64,000 nt of DNA from Sabellastarte sp. h YS-2021 (taxonomy: Eukaryota; Annelida; Polychaeta; Sabellida; Sabellidae): positions 806,001-870,000 of the forward strand of contig CAXHLB010000008.1 in assembly GCA_964017235.1 (NCBI GenBank), in the 5' to 3' direction. Below are positions 39,751-53,250 of this stretch, piece after piece (position 1 is the first letter of the stretch; every line of letters begins with the position of its first letter). The notes beneath the pieces were generated by a model. That model saw nothing but the letters and a program-made list of their open reading frames with translations, ran no database searches and was not told where the DNA came from. The position numbers and the translations under genes are program-made.

Positions 39751-42000
39751 ATTGGGATGTAATGCTGCAATTTGGGCCAAAGACTGAGGGGGTGGCACCA
39801 ATAAATATGCAACAGCTTTGGGACTTACAGCTAGCAGTAAATCTGCTGCAGGGAGATTCTGCGACTTGGGATGAAATATACTGGTTGCAGTAATTCATAT
39901 ATACAGGGGGTCATGTTTCCACCATAACTAAGCCAAATATTGAGATATTATGCTGCAATTTGGTCCAAACACTGAGTAAAAATTACCAATAAAGATGGAA
40001 TAGCTTTGGCACCTTCGAATTGGGTTAATCTATGTCACATTGCTCTGTAACCTGCGATGGGGTAGTCTAGCTGCATAAAACCCATATACCTGGGACGCCA
40101 TTTTGGCAGGATAACTAAGCCAAATATTGGGATGTAATGCTGCAATTTGGGCCAAAGACTGAGGGGGTGGCACCAATAAATATGCAACAGCTTTGGGACT
40201 TACAGCTAGCAGTAAATCTGCTGCAGGGAGATTCTGCGACTTGGGATGAAATATACTGGTTGCAGTAATTCATATATACAGGGGGTCATGTTTCCACCAT
40301 AACTAAGCCAAATATTGAGATATTATGCTGCAATTTGGTCCAAACACTGAGTAAAAATTACCAATAAAGATGGAATAGCTTTGGCACCTTCGAATTGGGT
40401 TAATCTATGTCACATTGCTCTGTAACCTGCAATGGGGTGGTCTAGCTGCATAAAACCCATATACCTGGGGCGCCATTTTGGCAGCAGGGCTAAGCCAGAT
40501 ATTGGGATGTAATGCTGCAATTTGGGCCAAAGACTAAGGGGGTGGCACCAATAAATATGCAACAGCTTTGGGACTTACAGCTAGCAGTAAATCTGCTGCA
40601 GGGAGATTCTGCGACTTGGGATGAAATATACTTGTTGCAGTAATTCATATATACAGGGGGTCATGTTTCCACCATAACTAAGCCAAATATTGAGATATTA
40701 TGCTGCAATTTGGTCCAAACACTGAGTAAAAATTACCAATAAAGATGGAATAGCTTTGGCACCTTCGAATTGGGTTAATCTATGTCACATTGCTCTGTAA
40801 CCTGCGATGGGGTAGTCTAGCTGCATAAAACCCATATACCTGGGACGCCATTTTGGCAGGATAACTAAGCCAAATATTGGGATGTAATGCTGCAATTTGG
40901 GCCAAAGACTGAGGGGGTGGCACCAATAAATATGCAACAGCTTTGGGACTTACAGCTAGCAGTAAATCTGCTGCAGGGAGATTCTGCGACTTGGGATGAA
41001 ATATACTTGTTGCAGTAATTCATATATACAGGGGGTCATGTTTCCACCATAACTAAGCCAAATATTGAGATATTATGCTGCAATTTGGTCCAAACACTGA
41101 GTAAAAATTACCAATAAAGATGGAATAGCTTTGGCACCTTCGAATTGGGTTAATCTATGTCACATTGCTCTGTAACCTGCGATGGGGTAGTCTAGCTGCA
41201 TAAAACCCATATACCTGGGACGCCATTTTGGCAGGATAACTAAGCCAAATATTGGGATGTAATGCTGCAATTTGGGCCAAAGACTGAGGGGGTGGCACCA
41301 ATAAATATGCAACAGCTTTGGGACTTACAGCTAGCAGTAAATCTGCTGCAGGGAGATTCTGCGACTTGGGATGAAATATACTGGTTGCAGTAATTCATAT
41401 ATACAGGGGGTCATGTTTCCACCATAACTAAGCCAAATATTGAGATATTATGCTGCAATTTGGTCCAAACACTGAGTAAAAATTACCAATAAAGATGGAA
41501 TAGCTTTGGCACCTTCGAATTGGGTTAATCTATGTCACATTGCTCTGTAACCTGCAATGGGGTGGTCTAGCTGCATAAAACCCATATACCTGGGGCGCCA
41601 TTTTGGCAGCAGGGCTAAGCCAGATATTGGGATGTAATGCTGCAATTTGGGCCAAAGACTAAGGGGGTGGCACCAATAAATATGCAACAGCTTTGGGACT
41701 TACAGCTAGCAGTAAATCTGCTGCAGGGAGATTCTGCGACTTGGGATGAAATATACTTGTTGCAGTAATTCATATATACAGGGGGTCATGTTTCCACCAT
41801 AACTAAGCCAAATATTGAGATATTATGCTGCAATTTGGTCCAAACACTGAGTAAAAATTACCAATAAAGATGGAATAGCTTTGGCACCTTCGAATTGGGT
41901 TAATCTATGTCACATTGCTCTGTAACCTGCGATGGGGTAGTCTAGCTGCATAAAACCCATATACCTGGGACGCCATTTTGGCAGGATAACTAAGCCAAAT

Positions 42001-42375
42001 ATTGGGATGTAATGCTGCAATTTGGGCCAAAGACTAAGGGGGTGGCACCAATAAATATGCAACAGCTTTGGGACTTACAGCTAGCAGTAAATCTGCTGCA
42101 GGGAGATTCTGCGACTTGGGATGAAATATACTTGTTGCAGTAATTCATATATACAGGGGGTCATGTTTCCACCATAACTAAGCCAAATATTGAGATATTA
42201 TGCTGCAATTTGGTCCAAACACTGAGTAAAAATTACCAATAAAGATGGAATAGCTTTGGCACCTTCGAATTGGGTTAATCTATGTCACATTGCTCTGTAA
42301 CCTGCGATGGGGTAGTCTAGCTGCATAAAACCCATATACCTGGGACGCCATTTTGGCAGGATAACTAAGCCAAAT
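42001..42375. repeat. Hybrid unit 113, second copy of the Y-to-A36 junction
   Basis: This has the same structure as the unit at 39376-39750: the previous unit ends CCAAAT (Y) and position 36 (42036) is A. It lies 2,625 bp (seven units) downstream of the first and sits in a matching order of neighbours, so it is best read as a duplicate, not a second independent event. Confidence 0.85.
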
Positions 42376-42750
42376 ATTGGGATGTAATGCTGCAATTTGG
42401 GCCAAAGACTGAGGGGGTGGCACCAATAAATATGCAACAGCTTTGGGACTTACAGCTAGCAGTAAATCTGCTGCAGGGAGATTCTGCGACTTGGGATGAA
42501 ATATACTGGTTGCAGTAATTCATATATACAGGGGGTCATGTTTCCACCATAACTAAGCCAAATATTGAGATATTATGCTGCAATTTGGTCCAAACACTGA
42601 GTAAAAATTACCAATAAAGATGGAATAGCTTTGGCACCTTCGAATTGGGTTAATCTATGTCACATTGCTCTGTAACCTGCAATGGGGTGGTCTAGCTGCA
42701 TAAAACCCATATACCTGGGGCGCCATTTTGGCAGCAGGGCTAAGCCAGAT

Positions 42751-45700
42751 ATTGGGATGTAATGCTGCAATTTGGGCCAAAGACTAAGGGGGTGGCACCA
42801 ATAAATATGCAACAGCTTTGGGACTTACAGCTAGCAGTAAATCTGCTGCAGGGAGATTCTGCGACTTGGGATGAAATATACTTGTTGCAGTAATTCATAT
42901 ATACAGGGGGTCATGTTTCCACCATAACTAAGCCAAATATTGAGATATTATGCTGCAATTTGGTCCAAACACTGAGTAAAAATTACCAATAAAGATGGAA
43001 TAGCTTTGGCACCTTCGAATTGGGTTAATCTATGTCACATTGCTCTGTAACCTGCGATGGGGTAGTCTAGCTGCATAAAACCCATATACCTGGGACGCCA
43101 TTTTGGCAGGATAACTAAGCCAAATATTGGGATGTAATGCTGCAATTTGGGCCAAAGACTGAGGGGGTGGCACCAATAAATATGCAACAGCTTTGGGACT
43201 TACAGCTAGCAGTAAATCTGCTGCAGGGAGATTCTGCGACTTGGGATGAAATATACTTGTTGCAGTAATTCATATATACAGGGGGTCATGTTTCCACCAT
43301 AACTAAGCCAAATATTGAGATATTATGCTGCAATTTGGTCCAAACACTGAGTAAAAATTACCAATAAAGATGGAATAGCTTTGGCACCTTCGAATTGGGT
43401 TAATCTATGTCACATTGCTCTGTAACCTGCGATGGGGTAGTCTAGCTGCATAAAACCCATATACCTGGGACGCCATTTTGGCAGGATAACTAAGCCAAAT
43501 ATTGGGATGTAATGCTGCAATTTGGGCCAAAGACTGAGGGGGTGGCACCAATAAATATGCAACAGCTTTGGGACTTACAGCTAGCAGTAAATCTGCTGCA
43601 GGGAGATTCTGCGACTTGGGATGAAATATACTGGTTGCAGTAATTCATATATACAGAGGGTCATGTTTCCACCATAACTAAGCCAAATATTGAGATATTA
43701 TGCTGCAATTTGGTCCAAACACTGAGTAAAAATTACCAATAAAGATGGAATAGCTTTGGCACCTTCGAATTGGGTTAATCTATGTCACATTGCTCTGTAA
43801 CCTGCGATGGGGTAGTCTAGCTGCATAAAACCCATATACCTGGGACGCCATTTTGGCAGGATAACTAAGCCAAATATTGGGATGTAATGCTGCAATTTGG
43901 GCCAAAGACTGAGGGGGTGGCACCAATAAATATGCAACAGCTTTGGGACTTACAGCTAGCAGTAAATCTGCTGCAGGGAGATTCTGCGACTTGGGATGAA
44001 ATATACTGGTTGCAGTAATTCATATATACAGAGGGTCATGTTTCCACCATAACTAAGCCAAATATTGAGATATTATGCTGCAATTTGGTCCAAACACTGA
44101 GTAAAAATTACCAATAAAGATGGAATAGCTTTGGCACCTTCGAATTGGGTTAATCTATGTCACATTGCTCTGTAACCTGCGATGGGGTAGTCTAGCTGCA
44201 TAAAACCCATATACCTGGGACGCCATTTTGGCAGGATAACTAAGCCAAATATTGGGATGTAATGCTGCAATTTGGGCCAAAGACTGAGGGGGTGGCACCA
44301 ATAAATATGCAACAGCTTTGGGACTTACAGCTAGCAGTAAATCTGCTGCAGGGAGATTCTGCGACTTGGGATGAAATATACTGGTTGCAGTAATTCATAT
44401 ATACAGAGGGTCATGTTTCCACCATAACTAAGCCAAATATTGAGATATTATGCTGCAATTTGGTCCAAACACTGAGTAAAAATTACCAATAAAGATGGAA
44501 TAGCTTTGGCACCTTCGAATTGGGTTAATCTATGTCACATTGCTCTGTAACCTGCAATGGGGTGGTCTAGCTGCATAAAACCCATATACCTGGGGCGCCA
44601 TTTTGGCAGCAGGGCTAAGCCAGATATTGGGATGTAATGCTGCAATTTGGGCCAAAGACTAAGGGGGTGGCACCAATAAATATGCAACAGCTTTGGGACT
44701 TACAGCTAGCAGTAAATCTGCTGCAGGGAGATTCTGCGACTTGGGATGAAATATACTTGTTGCAGTAATTCATATATACAGGGGGTCATGTTTCCACCAT
44801 AACTAAGCCAAATATTGAGATATTATGCTGCAATTTGGTCCAAACACTGAGTAAAAATTACCAATAAAGATGGAATAGCTTTGGCACCTTCGAATTGGGT
44901 TAATCTATGTCACATTGCTCTGTAACCTGCGATGGGGTAGTCTAGCTGCATAAAACCCATATACCTGGGACGCCATTTTGGCAGGATAACTAAGCCAAAT
45001 ATTGGGATGTAATGCTGCAATTTGGGCCAAAGACTGAGGGGGTGGCACCAATAAATATGCAACAGCTTTGGGACTTACAGCTAGCAGTAAATCTGCTGCA
45101 GGGAGATTCTGCGACTTGGGATGAAATATACTTGTTGCAGTAATTCATATATACAGGGGGTCATGTTTCCACCATAACTAAGCCAAATATTGAGATATTA
45201 TGCTGCAATTTGGTCCAAACACTGAGTAAAAATTACCAATAAAGATGGAATAGCTTTGGCACCTTCGAATTGGGTTAATCTATGTCACATTGCTCTGTAA
45301 CCTGCAATGGGGTGGTCTAGCTGCATAAAACCCATATACCTGGGGCGCCATTTTGGCAGCAGGGCTAAGCCAGATATTGGGATGTAATGCTGCAATTTGG
45401 GCCAAAGACTAAGGGGGTGGCACCAATAAATATGCAACAGCTTTGGGACTGACAGCTAGCAGTAAATCTGCTGCAGGGAGATTCTGCGACTTGGGATGAA
45501 ATATACTTGTTGCAGTAATTCATATATACAGGGGGTCATGTTTCCACCATAACTAAGCCAAATATTGAGATATTATGCTGCAATTTGGTCCAAACACTGA
45601 GTAAAAATTACCAATAAAGATGGAATAGCTTTGGCACCTTCGAATTGGGTTAATCTATGTCACATTGCTCTGTAACCTGCGATGGGGTAGTCTAGCTGCA

Positions 45701-46125
45701 TAAAACCCATATACCTGGGACGCCATTTTGGCAGGATAACTAAGCCAAATATTGGGATGTAATGCTGCAATTTGGGCCAAAGACTGAGGGGGTGGCACCA
45801 ATAAATATGCAACAGCTTTGGGACTTACAGCTAGCAGTAAATCTGCTGCAGGGAGATTCTGCGACTTGGGATGAAATATACTGGTTGCAGTAATTCATAT
45901 ATACAGAGGGTCATGTTTCCACCATAACTAAGCCAAATATTGAGATATTATGCTGCAATTTGGTCCAAACACTGAGTAAAAATTACCAATAAAGATGGAA
46001 TAGCTTTGGCACCTTCGAATTGGGTTAATCTATGTCACATTGCTCTGTAACCTGCAATGGGGTGGTCTAGCTGCATAAAACCCATATACCTGGGGCGCCA
46101 TTTTGGCAGCAGGGCTAAGCCAGAT
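42751..46125. repeat. Nine-unit (3,375-bp) repeat, copy 1 (units 115-123)
   Basis: Unit order is aY cY dY dY dR aY cR bY dR, and the identical order follows immediately in units 124-132. The first five units resemble the 1,875-bp module but end in dR instead of eR (A157 at 44407). The last four are the aY cR bY dR module that is common on the right side of the window. Confidence 0.9.
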
Positions 46126-49100
46126 ATTGGGATGTAATGCTGCAATTTGGGCCAAAGACTAAGGGGGTGGCACCAATAAATATGCAACAGCTTTGGGACT
46201 TACAGCTAGCAGTAAATCTGCTGCAGGGAGATTCTGCGACTTGGGATGAAATATACTTGTTGCAGTAATTCATATATACAGGGGGTCATGTTTCCACCAT
46301 AACTAAGCCAAATATTGAGATATTATGCTGCAATTTGGTCCAAACACTGAGTAAAAATTACCAATAAAGATGGAATAGCTTTGGCACCTTCGAATTGGGT
46401 TAATCTATGTCACATTGCTCTGTAACCTGCGATGGGGTAGTCTAGCTGCATAAAACCCATATACCTGGGACGCCATTTTGGCAGGATAACTAAGCCAAAT
46501 ATTGGGATGTAATGCTGCAATTTGGGCCAAAGACTGAGGGGGTGGCACCAATAAATATGCAACAGCTTTGGGACTTACAGCTAGCAGTAAATCTGCTGCA
46601 GGGAGATTCTGCGACTTGGGATGAAATATACTTGTTGCAGTAATTCATATATACAGGGGGTCATGTTTCCACCATAACTAAGCCAAATATTGAGATATTA
46701 TGCTGCAATTTGGTCCAAACACTGAGTAAAAATTACCAATAAAGATGGAATAGCTTTGGCACCTTCGAATTGGGTTAATCTATGTCACATTGCTCTGTAA
46801 CCTGCGATGGGGTAGTCTAGCTGCATAAAACCCATATACCTGGGACGCCATTTTGGCAGGATAACTAAGCCAAATATTGGGATGTAATGCTGCAATTTGG
46901 GCCAAAGACTGAGGGGGTGGCACCAATAAATATGCAACAGCTTTGGGACTTACAGCTAGCAGTAAATCTGCTGCAGGGAGATTCTGCGACTTGGGATGAA
47001 ATATACTGGTTGCAGTAATTCATATATACAGAGGGTCATGTTTCCACCATAACTAAGCCAAATATTGAGATATTATGCTGCAATTTGGTCCAAACACTGA
47101 GTAAAAATTACCAATAAAGATGGAATAGCTTTGGCACCTTCGAATTGGGTTAATCTATGTCACATTGCTCTGTAACCTGCGATGGGGTAGTCTAGCTGCA
47201 TAAAACCCATATACCTGGGACGCCATTTTGGCAGGATAACTAAGCCAAATATTGGGATGTAATGCTGCAATTTGGGCCAAAGACTGAGGGGGTGGCACCA
47301 ATAAATATGCAACAGCTTTGGGACTTACAGCTAGCAGTAAATCTGCTGCAGGGAGATTCTGCGACTTGGGATGAAATATACTGGTTGCAGTAATTCATAT
47401 ATACAGAGGGTCATGTTTCCACCATAACTAAGCCAAATATTGAGATATTATGCTGCAATTTGGTCCAAACACTGAGTAAAAATTACCAATAAAGATGGAA
47501 TAGCTTTGGCACCTTCGAATTGGGTTAATCTATGTCACATTGCTCTGTAACCTGCGATGGGGTAGTCTAGCTGCATAAAACCCATATACCTGGGACGCCA
47601 TTTTGGCAGGATAACTAAGCCAAATATTGGGATGTAATGCTGCAATTTGGGCCAAAGACTGAGGGGGTGGCACCAATAAATATGCAACAGCTTTGGGACT
47701 TACAGCTAGCAGTAAATCTGCTGCAGGGAGATTCTGCGACTTGGGATGAAATATACTGGTTGCAGTAATTCATATATACAGAGGGTCATGTTTCCACCAT
47801 AACTAAGCCAAATATTGAGATATTATGCTGCAATTTGGTCCAAACACTGAGTAAAAATTACCAATAAAGATGGAATAGCTTTGGCACCTTCGAATTGGGT
47901 TAATCTATGTCACATTGCTCTGTAACCTGCAATGGGGTGGTCTAGCTGCATAAAACCCATATACCTGGGGCGCCATTTTGGCAGCAGGGCTAAGCCAGAT
48001 ATTGGGATGTAATGCTGCAATTTGGGCCAAAGACTAAGGGGGTGGCACCAATAAATATGCAACAGCTTTGGGACTTACAGCTAGCAGTAAATCTGCTGCA
48101 GGGAGATTCTGCGACTTGGGATGAAATATACTTGTTGCAGTAATTCATATATACAGGGGGTCATGTTTCCACCATAACTAAGCCAAATATTGAGATATTA
48201 TGCTGCAATTTGGTCCAAACACTGAGTAAAAATTACCAATAAAGATGGAATAGCTTTGGCACCTTCGAATTGGGTTAATCTATGTCACATTGCTCTGTAA
48301 CCTGCGATGGGGTAGTCTAGCTGCATAAAACCCATATACCTGGGACGCCATTTTGGCAGGATAACTAAGCCAAATATTGGGATGTAATGCTGCAATTTGG
48401 GCCAAAGACTGAGGGGGTGGCACCAATAAATATGCAACAGCTTTGGGACTTACAGCTAGCAGTAAATCTGCTGCAGGGAGATTCTGCGACTTGGGATGAA
48501 ATATACTTGTTGCAGTAATTCATATATACAGGGGGTCATGTTTCCACCATAACTAAGCCAAATATTGAGATATTATGCTGCAATTTGGTCCAAACACTGA
48601 GTAAAAATTACCAATAAAGATGGAATAGCTTTGGCACCTTCGAATTGGGTTAATCTATGTCACATTGCTCTGTAACCTGCAATGGGGTGGTCTAGCTGCA
48701 TAAAACCCATATACCTGGGGCGCCATTTTGGCAGCAGGGCTAAGCCAGATATTGGGATGTAATGCTGCAATTTGGGCCAAAGACTAAGGGGGTGGCACCA
48801 ATAAATATGCAACAGCTTTGGGACTGACAGCTAGCAGTAAATCTGCTGCAGGGAGATTCTGCGACTTGGGATGAAATATACTTGTTGCAGTAATTCATAT
48901 ATACAGGGGGTCATGTTTCCACCATAACTAAGCCAAATATTGAGATATTATGCTGCAATTTGGTCCAAACACTGAGTAAAAATTACCAATAAAGATGGAA
49001 TAGCTTTGGCACCTTCGAATTGGGTTAATCTATGTCACATTGCTCTGTAACCTGCGATGGGGTAGTCTAGCTGCATAAAACCCATATACCTGGGACGCCA

Positions 49101-49500
49101 TTTTGGCAGGATAACTAAGCCAAATATTGGGATGTAATGCTGCAATTTGGGCCAAAGACTGAGGGGGTGGCACCAATAAATATGCAACAGCTTTGGGACT
49201 TACAGCTAGCAGTAAATCTGCTGCAGGGAGATTCTGCGACTTGAGATGAAATATACTGGTTGCAGTAATTCATATATACAGAGGGTCATGTTTCCACCAT
49301 AACTAAGCCAAATATTGAGATATTATGCTGCAATTTGGTCCAAACACTGAGTAAAAATTACCAATAAAGATGGAATAGCTTTGGCACCTTCGAATTGGGT
49401 TAATCTATGTCACATTGCTCTGTAACCTGCAATGGGGTGGTCTAGCTGCATAAAACCCATATACCTGGGGCGCCATTTTGGCAGCAGGGCTAAGCCAGAT
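46126..49500. repeat. Nine-unit (3,375-bp) repeat, copy 2 (units 124-132)
   Basis: This repeats the order aY cY dY dY dR aY cR bY dR of the preceding 3,375 bp. By eye the only difference is A at 49244 (CTTGAGATG instead of CTTGGGATG), a private change in the last unit. Such near-identity over 3.4 kb means a very recent tandem duplication or ongoing homogenization. Confidence 0.9.
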
Positions 49501-51750
49501 ATTGGGATGTAATGCTGCAATTTGGGCCAAAGACTAAGGGGGTGGCACCAATAAATATGCAACAGCTTTGGGACTTACAGCTAGCAGTAAATCTGCTGCA
49601 GGGAGATTCTGCGACTTGGGATGAAATATACTTGTTGCAGTAATTCATATATACAGGGGGTCATGTTTCCACCATAACTAAGCCAAATATTGAGATATTA
49701 TGCTGCAATTTGGTCCAAACACTGAGTAAAAATTACCAATAAAGATGGAATAGCTTTGGCACCTTCGAATTGGGTTAATCTATGTCACATTGCTCTGTAA
49801 CCTGCGATGGGGTAGTCTAGCTGCATAAAACCCATATACCTGGGACGCCATTTTGGCAGGATAACTAAGCCAAATATTGGGATGTAATGCTGCAATTTGG
49901 GCCAAAGACTGAGGGGGTGGCACCAATAAATATGCAACAGCTTTGGGACTTACAGCTAGCAGTAAATCTGCTGCAGGGAGATTCTGCGACTTGGGATGAA
50001 ATATACTTGTTGCAGTAATTCATATATACAGGGGGTCATGTTTCCACCATAACTAAGCCAAATATTGAGATATTATGCTGCAATTTGGTCCAAACACTGA
50101 GTAAAAATTACCAATAAAGATGGAATAGCTTTGGCACCTTCGAATTGGGTTAATCTATGTCACATTGCTCTGTAACCTGCGATGGGGTAGTCTAGCTGCA
50201 TAAAACCCATATACCTGGGACGCCATTTTGGCAGGATAACTAAGCCAAATATTGGGATGTAATGCTGCAATTTGGGCCAAAGACTGAGGGGGTGGCACCA
50301 ATAAATATGCAACAGCTTTGGGACTTACAGCTAGCAGTAAATCTGCTGCAGGGAGATTCTGCGACTTGGGATGAAATATACTGGTTGCAGTAATTCATAT
50401 ATACAGAGGGTCATGTTTCCACCATAACTAAGCCAAATATTGAGATATTATGCTGCAATTTGGTCCAAACACTGAGTAAAAATTACCAATAAAGATGGAA
50501 TAGCTTTGGCACCTTCGAATTGGGTTAATCTATGTCACATTGCTCTGTAACCTGCGATGGGGTAGTCTAGCTGCATAAAACCCATATACCTGGGACGCCA
50601 TTTTGGCAGGATAACTAAGCCAAATATTGGGATGTAATGCTGCAATTTGGGCCAAAGACTGAGGGGGTGGCACCAATAAATATGCAACAGCTTTGGGACT
50701 TACAGCTAGCAGTAAATCTGCTGCAGGGAGATTCTGCGACTTGGGATGAAATATACTGGTTGCAGTAATTCATATATACAGAGGGTCATGTTTCCACCAT
50801 AACTAAGCCAAATATTGAGATATTATGCTGCAATTTGGTCCAAACACTGAGTAAAAATTACCAATAAAGATGGAATAGCTTTGGCACCTTCGAATTGGGT
50901 TAATCTATGTCACATTGCTCTGTAACCTGCGATGGGGTAGTCTAGCTGCATAAAACCCATATACCTGGGACGCCATTTTGGCAGGATAACTAAGCCAAAT
51001 ATTGGGATGTAATGCTGCAATTTGGGCCAAAGACTGAGGGGGTGGCACCAATAAATATGCAACAGCTTTGGGACTTACAGCTAGCAGTAAATCTGCTGCA
51101 GGGAGATTCTGCGACTTGGGATGAAATATACTTGTTGCAGTAATTCATATATACAGGGGGTCATGTTTCCACCATAACTAAGCCAAATATTGAGATATTA
51201 TGCTGCAATTTGGTCCAAACACTGAGTAAAAATTACCAATAAAGATGGAATAGCTTTGGCACCTTCGAATTGGGTTAATCTATGTCACATTGCTCTGTAA
51301 CCTGCGATGGGGTAGTCTAGCTGCATAAAACCCATATACCTGGGACGCCATTTTGGCAGGATAACTAAGCCAAATATTGGGATGTAATGCTGCAATTTGG
51401 GCCAAAGACTGAGGGGGTGGCACCAATAAATATGCAACAGCTTTGGGACTTACAGCTAGCAGTAAATCTGCTGCAGGGAGATTCTGCGACTTGGGATGAA
51501 ATATACTGGTTGCAGTAATTCATATATACAGAGGGTCATGTTTCCACCATAACTAAGCCAAATATTGAGATATTATGCTGCAATTTGGTCCAAACACTGA
51601 GTAAAAATTACCAATAAAGATGGAATAGCTTTGGCACCTTCGAATTGGGTTAATCTATGTCACATTGCTCTGTAACCTGCGATGGGGTAGTCTAGCTGCA
51701 TAAAACCCATATACCTGGGACGCCATTTTGGCAGGATAACTAAGCCAAAT
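49501..51750. repeat. Units 133-138, aY cY dY dY cY dY
   Basis: Six units with no R end, which together with units 139 and 134-138 around them makes a long run of Y ends (units 133-139). It looks like two overlapping cY-dY-dY modules joined without the usual dR-aY pair between them, consistent with unequal crossover deleting or joining modules. No private substitution was seen. Confidence 0.85.
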
Positions 51751-53250
51751 ATTGGGATGTAATGCTGCAATTTGGGCCAAAGACTGAGGGGGTGGCACCA
51801 ATAAATATGCAACAGCTTTGGGACTTACAGCTAGCAGTAAATCTGCTGCAGGGAGATTCTGCGACTTGGGATGAAATATACTGGTTGCAGTAATTCATAT
51901 ATACAGAGGGTCATGTTTCCACCATAACTAAGCCAAATATTGAGATATTATGCTGCAATTTGGTCCAAACACTGAGTAAAAATTACCAATAAAGATGGAA
52001 TAGCTTTGGCACCTTCGAATTGGGTTAATCTATGTCACATTGCTCTGTAACCTGTGATGGGGTAGTCTAGCTGCATAAAACCCATATACCTGGGACGCCA
52101 TTTTGGCAGGATAACTAAGCCAAATATTGGGATGTAATGCTGCAATTTGGGCCAAAGACTGAGGGGGTGGCACCAATAAATATGCAACAGCTTTGGGACT
52201 TACAGCTAGCAGTAAATCTGCTGCAGGGAGATTCTGCGACTTGGGATGAAATATACTGGTTGCAGTAATTCATATATACAGAGGGTCATGTTTCCACCAT
52301 AACTAAGCCAAATATTGAGATATTATGCTGCAATTTGGTCCAAACACTGAGTAAAAATTACCAATAAAGATGGAATAGCTTTGGCACCTTCGAATTGGGT
52401 TAATCTATGTCACATTGCTCTGTAACCTGCAATGGGGTGGTCTAGCTGCATAAAACCCATATACCTGGGGCGCCATTTTGGCAGCAGGGCTAAGCCAGAT
52501 ATTGGGATGTAATGCTGCAATTTGGGCCAAAGACTAAGGGGGTGGCACCAATAAATATGCAACAGCTTTGGGACTTACAGCTAGCAGTAAATCTGCTGCA
52601 GGGAGATTCTGCGACTTGGGATGAAATATACTTGTTGCAGTAATTCATATATACAGGGGGTCATGTTTCCACCATAACTAAGCCAAATATTGAGATATTA
52701 TGCTGCAATTTGGTCCAAACACTGAGTAAAAATTACCAATAAAGATGGAATAGCTTTGGCACCTTCGAATTGGGTTAATCTATGTCACATTGCTCTGTAA
52801 CCTGCGATGGGGTAGTCTAGCTGCATAAAACCCATATACCTGGGACGCCATTTTGGCAGGATAACTAAGCCAAATATTGGGATGTAATGCTGCAATTTGG
52901 GCCAAAGACTGAGGGGGTGGCACCAATAAATATGCAACAGCTTTGGGACTTACAGCTAGCAGTAAATCTGCTGCAGGGAGATTCTGCGACTTGGGATGAA
53001 ATATACTTGTTGCAGTAATTCATATATACAGGGGGTCATGTTTCCACCATAACTAAGCCAAATATTGAGATATTATGCTGCAATTTGGTCCAAACACTGA
53101 GTAAAAATTACCAATAAAGATGGAATAGCTTTGGCACCTTCGAATTGGGTTAATCTATGTCACATTGCTCTGTAACCTGCGATGGGGTAGTCTAGCTGCA
53201 TAAAACCCATATACCTGGGACGCCATTTTGGCAGGATAACTAAGCCAAAT
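51751..53250. repeat. Four-unit (1,500-bp) repeat, copy 1 (units 139-142)
   Basis: Unit order is dY dR aY cY. The first unit has T at 52055 (CCTGTGATGG in place of CCTGCGATGG), a CpG-to-TpG change at unit position 305. The same marker and order follow immediately at 53251-54750. Confidence 0.9.

Larger units (their letters stand above)
37876..42750. repeat. Imperfect 7-unit / 6-unit duplication with hybrid units (units 102-114)
   Basis: Units 102-108 read aY cY eR aY a*Y eY eR and units 109-114 read aY cY eR aY a*Y eR, where a* is an a-type unit that follows a Y end instead of an R end. The second set lacks only the eY unit. The shared a* hybrid (39376-39750 and 42001-42375) shows the two sets come from one duplication, followed by loss or gain of one unit. 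No d unit occurs in this stretch, whereas d units are common on both sides. Confidence 0.85.
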
